Under the pieces are notes generated by a model. It was not told the DNA's origin. It made no database searches and saw only the letters and a program-made list of their open reading frames with translations. Shown in pieces: positions 1-8,610 of a DNA stretch of 64,000 nt. The position numbers and the translations under genes were made by a program. The stretch is taken from contig NZ_PUEJ01000001.1 of NCBI RefSeq assembly GCF_002982075.1, positions 62,001 through 126,000 on the forward strand, read 5' to 3'. Origin of the DNA: Labrys okinawensis. Its GTDB lineage: Bacteria; Pseudomonadota; Alphaproteobacteria; Rhizobiales; Labraceae. Each line of letters opens with the position of its first letter. Position 1 is the stretch's first letter.

Positions 1-1007
1 TTTTCATAAATGCTGTCGAGAACTTGCGAAACACGCAGGAACTGCTCGGCCGCAGGGTCAAAGCCATGCCCTGCTGCGAGGCGACCGGCCCAATCCACCG
101 CCGCGCGTCCGCCCCAATGGTCAGGGGGAGACGCAATCACCTCGCAATGCGTGCCGCGGCGCAGTTCGGCTGTGAAATCGTAAAACGACCCGGCGGCATT
201 CTGGAACGCCAGCGAACCCTTCGTGCCATGGAACGTGGCGGAGATCACCGCGTCGCAGCCGGCGTGAAGACGCCACGAGCAGGCGAGACGGGCGACGGCG
301 CCCGTATCCAGGCCGAGTGTCACGACAGCATAGTCCTCGACCTGACTGTGTCGGTTTTCCAGTCTCTGCCCGGCGGCAAAGAGATCGGCCGCCACCGAAA
401 TTGCCTCGGGGAAGTCCTGCATCCACAGCAGCAGGTCGACGAGATGGACCCCCAGATCCATGACGCAGCCACCGCCCGACAGAGCTGGATCGTAAAACCA
501 CGGCTTGTCGGGGCCGTATGCGTTGTGAAAGACCAAATCTGCCGTGTAGACGCGTCCGATCGCCCCGTCTTGAATGAGATCTCGAATGAGCCTTGTCGCG
601 CGTGTGTGCCGATAGGAAAAATCGGCGCCCAGGAGCCGGTCGCGGCGGCGTGCGGCCTCCAGGACCGCGGCGACTTCACCGGCATTACGTCCGAGTGGTT
701 TTTGACAGAAGACCGCGATGCCGGCGTTCAACGCGGCCATCGACTGCTCCGCGTGCAAGGCGCTCGGCGTTGCAATCAAGATGCCGTCCGGTTCGGCGGC
801 GAGAAGTTGTTCGAAGCTGTCGACGACATCGGCGGCAGGAGCAAGCTCGCGCGCCGCGGCAATCATCTCGGATGAGGGATCGCAGAGTACACACGAGAGG
901 CCGAGGCCGCTCGACAGGACCGCCTCCATCCTGTTCCGGCCGATCCATCCGACACCGAGAAAACCCAGGCGCGGTGCCCTTGCGGCAGACGCGGCTCCCG
1001 GAATCAT
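1..1007 (-). CDS. Gfo/Idh/MocA family NAD(P)-dependent oxidoreductase (3' end outside window)
   Basis: Reading from the ATG at 1007 to the left edge gives 335 residues with no stop, so the gene is cut by the window. The N-terminus has a Rossmann glycine motif (GFLGVGWIGRNRM), then a CQKPLG segment in the place of the family's usual EKP motif, and later GGGCVMDLGVHLVDLL, the conserved Asp/His substrate-site region of the C-terminal alpha/beta domain. The family oxidises or reduces sugars, inositols and related alcohols. The start overlaps the stop of the upstream dehydrogenase as ATGA, so it is translationally coupled and is the last visible gene of the glycan/cyclitol operon. Substrate is not readable; with inositol-phosphate synthase in the same operon, an inositol or sugar-nucleotide substrate is an inference. 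Confidence 0.85.
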   Translation of the reverse strand, partial: MIPGAASAARAPRLGFLGVGWIGRNRMEAVLSSGLGLSCVLCDPSSEMIAAARELAPAADVVDSFEQLLAAEPDGILIATPSALHAEQSMAALNAGIAVFCQKPLGRNAGEVAAVLEAARRRDRLLGADFSYRHTRATRLIRDLIQDGAIGRVYTADLVFHNAYGPDKPWFYDPALSGGGCVMDLGVHLVDLLLWMQDFPEAISVAADLFAAGQRLENRHSQVEDYAVVTLGLDTGAVARLACSWRLHAGCDAVISATFHGTKGSLAFQNAAGSFYDFTAELRRGTHCEVIASPPDHWGGRAAVDWAGRLAAGHGFDPAAEQFLRVSQVLDSIYE

Positions 1008-1960
1008 TGCAGTTCCACCAGCGCCTTGATGAACCCGTCCTTGTGCTCGCGCGTGGCGTCGAGCGCATCGCCCAGCCTCGAAAGCGGGTAGCGGTGCGTA
1101 TAAAGCCGGTCAGGTGTAAGAACACCCGTCTGCACGGCCTCGATGGCCTCCTTGATACCGCGGATATAGACGTTTCGATCGCGCTCATGCGCGTTGATCA
1201 CGTCGATGCCCTTCCAGTTCCATTGCTGCATGTTGATCTGTCGCGGGCCGTCCTGATGGTAGCCCGCTATGACGAGCCTCCCGCCTTCGCGCACGAGTTC
1301 TCCCGCCATGTCCAGCGGCCATTGTTTCCCCGTTGCCTCGATCACGCGATCGCAGAGCGCAGCGCCGGTGAGCTCTGCCACTTGTTTGATGACGGCGTGA
1401 TGATCGACCATGGGTATCAGCGTGGAGGCGCCCATGGCGCGGGCAAGCTCCAGGGAAGACTGGCGTCGAGAAATGGCGATGACCTCGGCCCCGGCATGCG
1501 TTGCAAGCTGGACCAACAGCGCGCCGAGAAAGCCGATGCCGATGATGGCGATGCGCTCGCCCGGATGGATGTCACTGCGCCGCAAGATGTTCATGGCGCA
1601 GCCCAGCGGCTCGCCGGGAAAAGCCGATCCGGCAAGGGATGGCGGCAGTTCGACCAGGGCCTCGGCATCGCCGACATCGTACTCGGCATAGCTGTTGCCG
1701 AAGAGTGTCGCTACCCGGCTGCCCACGCGGACGGACCCGACATCCGGGCCGATTGCATCGACAATGCCCCATCCCTCATGCCCGAGAGCGCCGGGATCGG
1801 TGGGGAATGTCATCCATTCCGGCCCTTCCCAGGGCGTGATGTTGGAGGCGCACACGCCGCACCCCTCGAGGCGGACGCGAACCTGCCCCGGACCGGGCTG
1901 CGGCACGGAAACGTCCCTGATCACGATCTGGCGAGGCCCGGTTACGACGGCTGCCCGCAT
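1004..1960 (-). CDS. Zinc-type (MDR) alcohol/sugar dehydrogenase
   Basis: About 318 aa. N-terminal GroES-like catalytic domain with GCGVCASN (catalytic Cys) and GALGHEGWG (GHE zinc/proton-relay motif), then a Rossmann domain with IIGIGFLGALL. The four-Cys structural zinc loop of classical alcohol dehydrogenases is absent. I start at MRAAVV because family alignment begins there. Its Shine-Dalgarno is weak (GGTGA), and an in-frame GTG at 2014 preceded by AGGTGA is a real alternative. It overlaps the downstream Gfo/Idh/MocA gene by ATGA, so the two probably act on the same pathway intermediate. Substrate unknown; sorbitol/threonine-dehydrogenase-like by fold. Confidence 0.85.
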   Translation of the reverse strand: MRAAVVTGPRQIVIRDVSVPQPGPGQVRVRLEGCGVCASNITPWEGPEWMTFPTDPGALGHEGWGIVDAIGPDVGSVRVGSRVATLFGNSYAEYDVGDAEALVELPPSLAGSAFPGEPLGCAMNILRRSDIHPGERIAIIGIGFLGALLVQLATHAGAEVIAISRRQSSLELARAMGASTLIPMVDHHAVIKQVAELTGAALCDRVIEATGKQWPLDMAGELVREGGRLVIAGYHQDGPRQINMQQWNWKGIDVINAHERDRNVYIRGIKEAIEAVQTGVLTPDRLYTHRYPLSRLGDALDATREHKDGFIKALVELQ

Positions 1961-2059
1961 CGATTTCACCGGGTGCCCCGCATCGGCCGGCCTATCAAGC
2001 ACATCGAATGTCACGCATTCACCTATGGCTGGAGCCAAACAAGAGCGGCGATAAACAGC

Positions 2060-2323
2060 TCAGTTGCGATTGACGAACTTGTTGAAGCGGCTCGTCTTGC
2101 CGTTCGCGGTCTTGTCCTGATGCAGGAAGGCAAGCTCATTGTCGTCGAAGATTTTGAAGAACTCCTCCCAGGAAATTTCTTCGAACTCTTCCTCCGCCTC
2201 GCCGAAATCGATCCTGAGCACGCCTCCCTTGCCGGATGTCTTGATCCGGGAAGGTCGCCCCTGCCTTGCCTCAGCCCATTTGCGGATTTGGTCGTGATCG
2301 GTGGTGGTCGTCGCTTCGCTCAT
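2060..2323 (-). CDS. Small acidic stress-type protein of unknown function
   Basis: 87 aa, no signal peptide or membrane segment. It is rich in Glu/Asp, with a central FGEAEEEFEEISWEEFF stretch and a C-terminal KTSRFNKFV patch. It resembles short proteins found in many rhizobia that databases sometimes mislabel as glucan branching enzymes; nothing of a glycoside hydrolase is present. The start is well supported (GGAGAAGCGAG before ATG). A 170-nt gap separates it from the preceding gene and holds an exact EcfG-type promoter at 2351-2375. It is therefore probably transcribed on its own under general stress as well as by read-through from the operon. Confidence 0.7.
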   Translation of the reverse strand: MSEATTTTDHDQIRKWAEARQGRPSRIKTSGKGGVLRIDFGEAEEEFEEISWEEFFKIFDDNELAFLHQDKTANGKTSRFNKFVNRN

Positions 2324-2350
2324 CTCGCTTCTCCATCAACACGCAGACCG

Positions 2351-2375
2351 AACCTGAAAAGGCGAGGTTTGTTCC
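2351..2375 (-). promoter_or_regulatory. EcfG-type general-stress promoter upstream of the 87-aa acidic protein
   Basis: On the minus strand GGAAC (2375-2371), 16 nt, GGTT (2354-2351), matching the alphaproteobacterial EcfG consensus GGAAC-N16/17-cGTT except the first base of the -10. The predicted start site is about 20 nt before the ATG at 2323. The first 16 nt read nearly like those of the box at 18041-18065. Confidence 0.6.
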
Positions 2376-2493
2376 TGGTCCTGCCCGATGCTTTCCTCAG
2401 CTGAAGGCCCTCCGAGCTTTCCGGCAGTATGACTGTTCGCGGGGGCGAGCCCTTGCCGTTCAGGTCGGCCTTGTTCCGTAACGCAGCCGCTTG

Positions 2494-3909
2494 TCAGCTT
2501 TTGCTGCCGGAAGGCGGCAGGTCACCGAGCAATCGGTCGCAGAGCCCCCCGACCCGGCCCCGGGAATAGGCGAGGGCGCGATAGAGCCCGAGCACGGTCT
2601 TCGCCCAGAAGAGATAGATCGGGGGACAGCCCGTCATCCGGGCGAGACGAAACATCCTGTGGCTCCATCTCGAGATGGCGCGCCGGAGAAGATAGATGAG
2701 CTTGCGCCGCGTTCCCAAACCATGTCGACATGGATCGACGCGCTTGCGCAACGGCAGGCGGTCGCCGCGTCTGTCGAGCCGAAAGGCGAGCCCCTCGCGA
2801 CGCTGCCTGAAACCGGCCGCCTGGGTGTCGTGGACAAAGCCGGCATCCACGGCGCGCAGCCGCAGGCGTCCTTCGCCATTGGCCTCTTCGAGCAGGCGGT
2901 GGAGGCACGCCGAGCGCACGACGACAATGTTGGTGCCCCGGCCATCGGACGAGTATGGCTCGACCCAGGCATCGCCGAATGAAATGTCGGCCGTTTCCGC
3001 GACGACATCGTCACAGAAGTCGCATGCCGAGTTCTGAAAGAAACCCGATCCCCAGTCGCCGTCGACCAGATGCCACCAATCCTTGCGCCGTCTCTCTCCG
3101 CTGCCAAGGAGGAACTGCGCCGTGTACCAGTTGGCCGGGCGGTCCGTATCCTTGATCCGATAGTCGATGGCGGTGACGGCCTGGAGGTCAACCTGCATCT
3201 GCCAGGCAAGGCTCTCGACGAAACGAGAACTTTTCATGTGGCCGCAGACAAGGCCCAGTGTGAAGGCGATGCGCTCACGCAGCAGCGGATCTTCGATCCG
3301 AAGCAGATTGACGGCCTTGATGAAGCAGGGGATGCCGATGACGGCGTATTTGCCCGGCTCGGCGCGGATGATGGACAGCGCCGCAGACAGCTCGACTGGG
3401 TAATAGCGCGACTTCGCCCCCCCGCGGACCTCCTTCAAGGTGCGAGAAACTCGATAGCGGAAGTGGCGACCGTCGGTATGAGGGTCTTCGCTGGGTGCGA
3501 CATGGACGATACCGTCGACCAGGCCCCGTTTCAGCAGCTCGGCGGCAACCCAGCTGACCATGCCGCCCGAACTGCCCTCGGCGCGAAAGCCTTGTTCCTC
3601 GGCGTGACCGACATAGGCTGCTTCAAAGCGGCCTATGTGCCCGTCGATGTGGCTTGCGGAAGGAAACTGGATCGTCGCCAGCTCGTCCTCGTTCATCGAC
3701 GCTGGTGCGAACGGGCAGGTTCGGCTGAACGTTGGAGAGCGGGTTGTGAGCCAATCGCCGCCGCTGGGCTTCAACTGACCGTATTTATCCCAGGTCATTT
3801 CGGCAGCACGGCCACCCTCCTGAGCGACACAGCTTCCGCAACCGATGCACAGCCCGGCCGACACGATTTCGGCTGGGCTGACAATCCACTCGCTCCGCTC
3901 GACCTTCAT
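2494..3909 (-). CDS. FrhB-like (coenzyme F420 hydrogenase/dehydrogenase beta subunit family) Fe-S flavoprotein
   Basis: 471 aa. The N-terminus carries a ferredoxin-like cluster site, C21-x2-C24-x2-C27 (CIGCGSC), with a fourth Cys in RTCPFAP (C65). The middle has GIPCFIKAV and the C-terminal domain has ACDFCDDVVAETADISFGDAW, a signature of the FrhB C-terminal domain. Members in non-methanogens are typically found beside polysaccharide pyruvyl transferases in glycan clusters, exactly as here: its ATG overlaps the stop of the pyruvyl transferase gene (ATGA). A redox role on the glycan or its donor is an inference; the electron donor is unknown and F420 use is not implied. Confidence 0.85.
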   Translation of the reverse strand: MKVERSEWIVSPAEIVSAGLCIGCGSCVAQEGGRAAEMTWDKYGQLKPSGGDWLTTRSPTFSRTCPFAPASMNEDELATIQFPSASHIDGHIGRFEAAYVGHAEEQGFRAEGSSGGMVSWVAAELLKRGLVDGIVHVAPSEDPHTDGRHFRYRVSRTLKEVRGGAKSRYYPVELSAALSIIRAEPGKYAVIGIPCFIKAVNLLRIEDPLLRERIAFTLGLVCGHMKSSRFVESLAWQMQVDLQAVTAIDYRIKDTDRPANWYTAQFLLGSGERRRKDWWHLVDGDWGSGFFQNSACDFCDDVVAETADISFGDAWVEPYSSDGRGTNIVVVRSACLHRLLEEANGEGRLRLRAVDAGFVHDTQAAGFRQRREGLAFRLDRRGDRLPLRKRVDPCRHGLGTRRKLIYLLRRAISRWSHRMFRLARMTGCPPIYLFWAKTVLGLYRALAYSRGRVGGLCDRLLGDLPPSGSKS

Positions 3910-4973
3910 GGCGCCACCGCATGCCGGAGATAGTCGAGCGATCGGGCGCGCAACAGATCCAAACGACGGCGAACCTCTGGACCGGGAGGGGCTTCGAGCA
4001 GACCGGGGACAGTCCCGACATTCGCTTCGGTGACCAGGTTCAAGGGGCTGCCGGCCGTTTGCATCAGATCGCGCACCTTGTTGGCGCGATAGTCGGAGGA
4101 GACGCAGGCAAAGGGCTTTGCATTGAGCAGCGCGAACACACAGCCATGGAAGAAATTGGTGACGACGGCGGTGGCGCCAGCCATCAACGTCGCGAAGCGT
4201 TCGGGGCCGGCGGCGATCTGCTGCGCATCGGCCCAGTCATTGCGATAGCCGACACTGACGAGGCGCAGTCCGGAGGAGGACGCCCATTTTGCCGCCGCCG
4301 CGGCGAACCATTTTGGGAAGCCGTGGCCATAGACGGCCACGTAAGGCGTTTCGGTTTCGATGGGGCCGCGGTCGATGACAGATGGAAACAGCAGGCATGG
4401 GTCCACTACGACTTCGGGCGCCACACCGAGTGCCCCACGTACGAGTTGCTCACTGTTCTCATCGCGCACGGATATCGCGGTAAAGTTGGCCAGGAGCGCA
4501 GCCCATTGGTCCGGCAGACCGTCTGAAGCTGGATGGTTGCCGAAGCTGGCGGCATAGGCCACGAGACGGTCCGTTTTCAGGCCCTTCCCGTAAAAGATCG
4601 GATATCCCCCATACCAGGGATGACGAAGGTTCCAGACCTCGTCGCTGCCGACGAGAACGATATCGAATTCTTCCGCCAGGTCGGGGTCTTCAGTCGAAAA
4701 GGGCATCGACAATGGGAGCCTGGCAAACGCATCGAAAAACTCTCGCGTCTTGAGCGCGTGGGTCCGCCTGTCTCCGCCAAGGCCCCTCGAGGAGGGCTGC
4801 GGCTGGAGAGCGCATCGCCACTCCCGCCGGTTCGCCTTGGTCGAGCTATGGTCGAGCAGAACCGCATCATGTCCCATGGCACGCAAGCCTTCGACAAGGC
4901 AGCGCGCCTGCCAGTAGGAACCGTAATTGATGCAGCGGTGGAAAGTCAGCACGCCGATTCTGTGCAAAGCCAT
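3906..4973 (-). CDS. Polysaccharide pyruvyl transferase family protein
   Basis: About 355 aa. It begins with RIGVLTFHRCINYGSYWQA, the family's N-terminal NYGS motif, followed by a GSDEVWN motif and a C-terminal half with VTNFFHGCVFALLNAKP, typical of the GT-B-like pyruvyl transferase fold. The family moves pyruvate from phosphoenolpyruvate onto sugar hydroxyls as ketals. It is coupled by ATGA to the FrhB-like gene, and 25 nt separate it from the glycosidase gene. The start at 4973 is chosen because the conserved domain begins four residues later; the Shine-Dalgarno is weak. Confidence 0.85.
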   Translation of the reverse strand: MALHRIGVLTFHRCINYGSYWQARCLVEGLRAMGHDAVLLDHSSTKANRREWRCALQPQPSSRGLGGDRRTHALKTREFFDAFARLPLSMPFSTEDPDLAEEFDIVLVGSDEVWNLRHPWYGGYPIFYGKGLKTDRLVAYAASFGNHPASDGLPDQWAALLANFTAISVRDENSEQLVRGALGVAPEVVVDPCLLFPSVIDRGPIETETPYVAVYGHGFPKWFAAAAAKWASSSGLRLVSVGYRNDWADAQQIAAGPERFATLMAGATAVVTNFFHGCVFALLNAKPFACVSSDYRANKVRDLMQTAGSPLNLVTEANVGTVPGLLEAPPGPEVRRRLDLLRARSLDYLRHAVAP

Positions 4974-4998
4974 CGCATGCGCTTTCGTTTGCAGGCCG

Positions 4999-5928
4999 TC
5001 ACCCGGCTGGCAGCGGCTCCATTGCCGGGGTGCTGGCCTGCGCGGGGGCATATCGCCGGATCATCGCCGCACAAAAGCGTGCGAATTCGTCCGGGACGAG
5101 AGGGGGGCTGGTATGATGGGGCATGAACCCCCGATGCTCGGGCGTGAAGCAGAAGGTCAGCGTGACGTCGAAATCAGCGAGCGCGGCCATCTGGCGGTCG
5201 AACCAGTCCAGCGCGTTGGGACGAAAGCTGTCCGCCCAGGACAGCCCGGTGCGCAGATAGGTGACGCCCAGCCGTTTCATCCAGGCCACGGCTTCGTCGA
5301 GCCGCGGGTCCTCGTAATGGAACCATTGAACCAGTCCCATCGCCGGCGCGTGGCGTGCAAATGCATCGAGTGCGGGCTTCGGCGTGCCGTCCTCGCGCAG
5401 GAGGCCCATGTAGAAGTGGCGGTAATAGGACGAGCCTTCGGCCTCCCGGTGCCGTGTCGTGGCTCCCCAGGCCATCGGCAGATCGTAAAGGCTGTACCAT
5501 TGGATGCGCGGGGCCTGCCCCAACAGGAGCTCGGCGGTGCGGTCCAGCCCCCAGACTTGAACCTCTTCCGCTCCGAAGGTGGAGATGCCGACTTCGCTGA
5601 CCCAGATCGGAAGATCGGTCACGGTCCTGATCTCGTCGAGCTTCTGCGGCCATTGGTGAATTTGCCAGAGATTCCAATCGAGAGGAAAGCCGTGCACGGC
5701 GACGGCGTCGACATGGTCCAGCACACCGAAATTCTTCATGCGGCTCATGAAGCCAGGATCGATCGGAGAGATCCCGCCCAGAACCCTGGTCAGATGCGGA
5801 TTCTCGCGCGTGATCGCATCCGCCGCCAGCATCGCCATTTCCGCAAACCGGCTCCAGTCCGGGTCGAGCTCCGGATCCCAGTGCGACTTGTTGTTCGGCT
5901 CGTTCCAGATCATCGCCGCTTCGATCAT
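4999..5928 (-). CDS. Clan GH-A-like glycosidase (beta-xylosidase/GH39-like), apparently circularly permuted
   Basis: 309 aa, no signal peptide, so probably cytoplasmic. WNEPN sits at residues 8-12 (E10 = acid/base position at the end of strand beta-4 in clan GH-A), and WVSEVG at 109-114 gives E112 as the likely nucleophile. The segment that normally opens such barrels (RLGVTYLRTGLSW, about residues 219-231, then TFCFTPEHRG and a helix ending FCAAMIRRYAP) lies at the C-terminus. It ends where WNEP would normally follow, so the order looks like beta4-8 then beta1-4. The start at 5928 overlaps the methyltransferase stop as ATGA, which fixes the N-terminus. Activity is inferred; it could be a lectin-like or transglycosylating relative. 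Confidence 0.75.
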   Translation of the reverse strand: MIEAAMIWNEPNNKSHWDPELDPDWSRFAEMAMLAADAITRENPHLTRVLGGISPIDPGFMSRMKNFGVLDHVDAVAVHGFPLDWNLWQIHQWPQKLDEIRTVTDLPIWVSEVGISTFGAEEVQVWGLDRTAELLLGQAPRIQWYSLYDLPMAWGATTRHREAEGSSYYRHFYMGLLREDGTPKPALDAFARHAPAMGLVQWFHYEDPRLDEAVAWMKRLGVTYLRTGLSWADSFRPNALDWFDRQMAALADFDVTLTFCFTPEHRGFMPHHTSPPLVPDEFARFCAAMIRRYAPAQASTPAMEPLPAG

Positions 5929-6683
5929 GCCTTTGCTCCTGCGGCCGGGTAGACCGCGCCTTCGCCGCCCGGCCGGCCCGCGGGCCGGCACACATAGACT
6001 TCCGTTTCGGGGTGAGCCTCGATTTCGAAACCGGCGCTGCGAAGCATGGCTTGCGTGCACGCGCGATTGGGTATCCACCAATTCGTCGGATCGTCGGCAT
6101 AACGATGCTCGATGAAGTGCAATTTCGGAAAGGAGGCGTCTTCGAACAGATCCTCGCGCCAGAAATGATAGTTCTCTTCAACTGCGGCCACCTCGTCGCT
6201 GCCGCGCTGCATGGACTGAAACACCAGGAGATCGCCGACCACATGGTCCCGGACCAGGTCGAGCGCGAGGAGGGGGTGCCGCAAATGGTAGAGAACGCCC
6301 ATGAAGAGAACGATGTCGAAGCGTTCGCCGAGCGCGCCGACGTCATAGACCGAAAGCTGCCGGAATTCGATCTCGGTTTCCGCCACCTCGGCAGCGAATT
6401 TCGCCTGGGCGAGATAGGCCTCGTCGAAATCGATTCCGAGGACACGCTCGGCGCCTCGCCGCTTCATCTCGATCGAATAGAAGCCGGCATTGCAGCCGAT
6501 ATCCAGCACGGTCTTGCCGGTCAGATCGGCCGGGATCGCATGAGCGAACTTGTTCCATTTGATGAAAGGATAGTTGCCCAGGAAGTGATCCGGGGCGGTA
6601 GAGACGCCTTCCAATTCGATGTTGTGGAACCAGGGTCCTAATTCTTGGATGCGTTGCCTGATCACCGAGCTGGACATCCTCAT
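5925..6683 (-). CDS. Class I SAM-dependent methyltransferase (TIGR04290-like)
   Basis: 252 aa. The SAM-binding motif I is VLDIGCNAGFYSIEM, with the acidic residue after beta-2 in VLGIDFD and motif IV-like FDIVLFMGVLYHLRHP. The N-terminal GPWFHNIEL and the C-terminal TNWWIPNR segments recall CmoB-like enzymes and a family found in conserved, uncharacterised rhizobial glycan loci. Start supported by AGGAG seven bases upstream of the ATG at 6683. Its stop overlaps the glycosidase start (ATGA). Probable role: O-methylation of a sugar or cyclitol, by inference from context. Confidence 0.85.
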   Translation of the reverse strand: MRMSSSVIRQRIQELGPWFHNIELEGVSTAPDHFLGNYPFIKWNKFAHAIPADLTGKTVLDIGCNAGFYSIEMKRRGAERVLGIDFDEAYLAQAKFAAEVAETEIEFRQLSVYDVGALGERFDIVLFMGVLYHLRHPLLALDLVRDHVVGDLLVFQSMQRGSDEVAAVEENYHFWREDLFEDASFPKLHFIEHRYADDPTNWWIPNRACTQAMLRSAGFEIEAHPETEVYVCRPAGRPGGEGAVYPAAGAKA

Positions 6684-6751
6684 GCCGTATCTCCTTGGAA
6701 TGATTGGTGCAGTCGCGCGTGCTGCCGGCGAAGGTCATCCCCGTTTGAACG

Positions 6752-7351
6752 TCATGATATGGTTTCGTTCAGCCGGACCAGCTTGGCATGGTCGCCGGAC
6801 AGGGCCATCACGCTGACCGAGGCCGGGTCTATATCGAAGCGGAACACCCCGTCCAAAGGCAGGCCCAGCGCGTTGCATATCGCACATTTGATGACGTCGG
6901 CGTGGCTGACCAGGACGACATTTTCGCCGGCATAGCGCAGCGATAGAGCGCGCATGCATGCGCATGCACGCTTTTGCACGGCACCCATGCTCTCTCCGCC
7001 CGGCGTCACCGCGATAGGGCGCTGCTCGTTCCAGCGCCGCCAAGCGGGGTCCCGGCTGAGTTCGTTGAACGTCCTGCCCGACCAGGATCCGAAATCGATC
7101 TCGTCCAGATCGTTACACAACTCGACCGGCCCCACCTCGCATGTGACCGATACGGCCTGCGCGGTCTGCTGGGTGCGCTCGCGCGGACTTGAAATGATCG
7201 CCGCGAAGCGCTCGCGACGCATGCGCTCGGCCAACCGGAGCGCCTGCGCCCGTCCTGCAGATCCCAGGAACACATTGGGAGTGCGACCCGCGAGGTAACT
7301 GCCGACATCATCATGCGCGGCATGGCGCAGCAGGAAGAATGTCGTGGTCAT
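6752..7351 (-). CDS. Histidine phosphatase (phosphoglycerate mutase-like) family protein
   Basis: 199 aa. The phosphoacceptor motif LLRHA puts the catalytic His at residue 10. [11 protein letters not shown] supplies the second phosphate-binding Arg, and LVSHADVI the distal His. The start overlaps the stop of inositol-phosphate synthase (ATGA), so the two are made together. An attractive inference is that it dephosphorylates inositol-1-phosphate or another sugar phosphate of this pathway, in place of the usual inositol monophosphatase. A general phosphatase or mutase role is also possible. Confidence 0.85.
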   Translation of the reverse strand: MTTTFFLLRHAAHDDVGSYLAGRTPNVFLGSAGRAQALRLAERMRRERFAAIISSPRERTQQTAQAVSVTCEVGPVELCNDLDEIDFGSWSGRTFNELSRDPAWRRWNEQRPIAVTPGGESMGAVQKRACACMRALSLRYAGENVVLVSHADVIKCAICNALGLPLDGVFRFDIDPASVSVMALSGDHAKLVRLNETIS

Positions 7352-8451
7352 TCGGCCGCCTCTGCCGGTTCCGCAGGCACGCCGGCGATGAAGTCCAGCG
7401 TTCTCTGCCGGGCTTCGGCGTCGGTGAACTGGCGCGGCGGGGATTTCATGAAATAGCTGGCTGGCCCTTCCAGGACCCCGCCGACACCGCGATCCAGAGC
7501 AAGTTTGGCGCAGCGGATCGCGTCGATCACCACACCCGCCGAATTCGGTGAATCCCACACTTCAAGCTTGAGTTCCGCATTGAGGGGGACGCCGCCGAAG
7601 GTGGTGCCTTCCAGCCGGATATAGGCCCATTTGCGGTCCGACAGCCACGGCACGTGGTCGCTCGGTCCGACATGGACGTTCTCCGGCTCCAAAGGCACGT
7701 CGAGCTGGCTCATCACCGATTGGGTCTTGGAGATCTTCTTCGATTCCAGGCGCTCGCGCTCCAGCATGTTCAGGAAATCGGTATTGCCTCCGAAATTGAG
7801 CTGGTAAGTCCGGTCGAGCCGGACGCCTCTTTCCCTGAAAAGATTGGCCAGCATGCGGTGCACGATGGTGGCGCCGACCTGGCTCTTGATATCGTCGCCG
7901 ATGAGCGGGAGATTTTTTTGTTTGAACCTGGCGCTCCATTCCGGCCGCGAGGCGATGAAGGAAGGGATGCAGTTCACGAAAGCGCAATTGGCGGCAAGGG
8001 CCTGTTCGGCATACCAGGCCGTGGCCTGCTCCGACCCGACCGGCAGATAGGAAACCAGCACGTCGGTCCGGCTGTGGCGCAGGATCTCCGCGACATCGAC
8101 CTCGGGAACGTCGGCTTCTTCGATCGGACCGCGAAGATACCTGCCGATACCATCGAGCGTCGGCCCGCGTTCCACGGTGACGCCAGTCGGCAATACCTCG
8201 GCAAAACGAGCGGTGTTGTTCGGCGGCGCGAAGATGGCCGCGGCGACATCGCTGCCGACCTTGCTCTGTGCCACGTCGAACGCGCAGGCGATTTCGATGT
8301 CCTCGGGTCTGTAGCCTCCGAGCTGGACGTGCATGAGGCCCGGCACGGGTTCGTTGTCGTGGATGTCCCGGTAGAAGGTGATCCCCTGAACGAGCGAAGA
8401 CGCGCAGTTGCCGACGCCGATGATGCCGATACGAATTTTGCTGCGCGCCAT
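7348..8451 (-). CDS. myo-Inositol-1(3)-phosphate synthase, actinobacterial/archaeal type
   Basis: About 367 aa. It converts glucose-6-phosphate to inositol phosphate using an internally recycled NAD. The N-terminal Rossmann motif is [16 protein letters not shown]. Family blocks include [44 protein letters not shown] with the active-site Lys, and [13 protein letters not shown] start at 8451 because GAGG lies seven bases upstream; an ATG seven codons earlier has no ribosome site. It is the first gene of the distal part of the glycan operon and is divergent from the fusion gene at 8611. Its presence suggests that the product contains, or is built on, an inositol. Confidence 0.9.
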   Translation of the reverse strand: MARSKIRIGIIGVGNCASSLVQGITFYRDIHDNEPVPGLMHVQLGGYRPEDIEIACAFDVAQSKVGSDVAAAIFAPPNNTARFAEVLPTGVTVERGPTLDGIGRYLRGPIEEADVPEVDVAEILRHSRTDVLVSYLPVGSEQATAWYAEQALAANCAFVNCIPSFIASRPEWSARFKQKNLPLIGDDIKSQVGATIVHRMLANLFRERGVRLDRTYQLNFGGNTDFLNMLERERLESKKISKTQSVMSQLDVPLEPENVHVGPSDHVPWLSDRKWAYIRLEGTTFGGVPLNAELKLEVWDSPNSAGVVIDAIRCAKLALDRGVGGVLEGPASYFMKSPPRQFTDAEARQRTLDFIAGVPAEPAEAAE

Positions 8452-8610
8452 CGGTATGCCTCGCATGGTCATGGCTGGAAACGATCTTGCCGGCCTAACC
8501 GGGACACCCCAGGAATGTTCCTTCCGACCGCGCGGTTATTCCTGAGGCGTCAGGACGGATCAAATCCGGCGTCGGGCTGTTGGGCGACTCCACGACTGTG
8601 AGAGAGCCGA

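Noticed and set aside
593..2404. Long plus-strand open frame of about 600 codons across the dehydrogenase genes
   Set aside because: It lies opposite genes with clear domains, encodes Arg/His/Pro-rich low-complexity protein with no motifs, and has no ribosome site: a GC-driven antisense frame.
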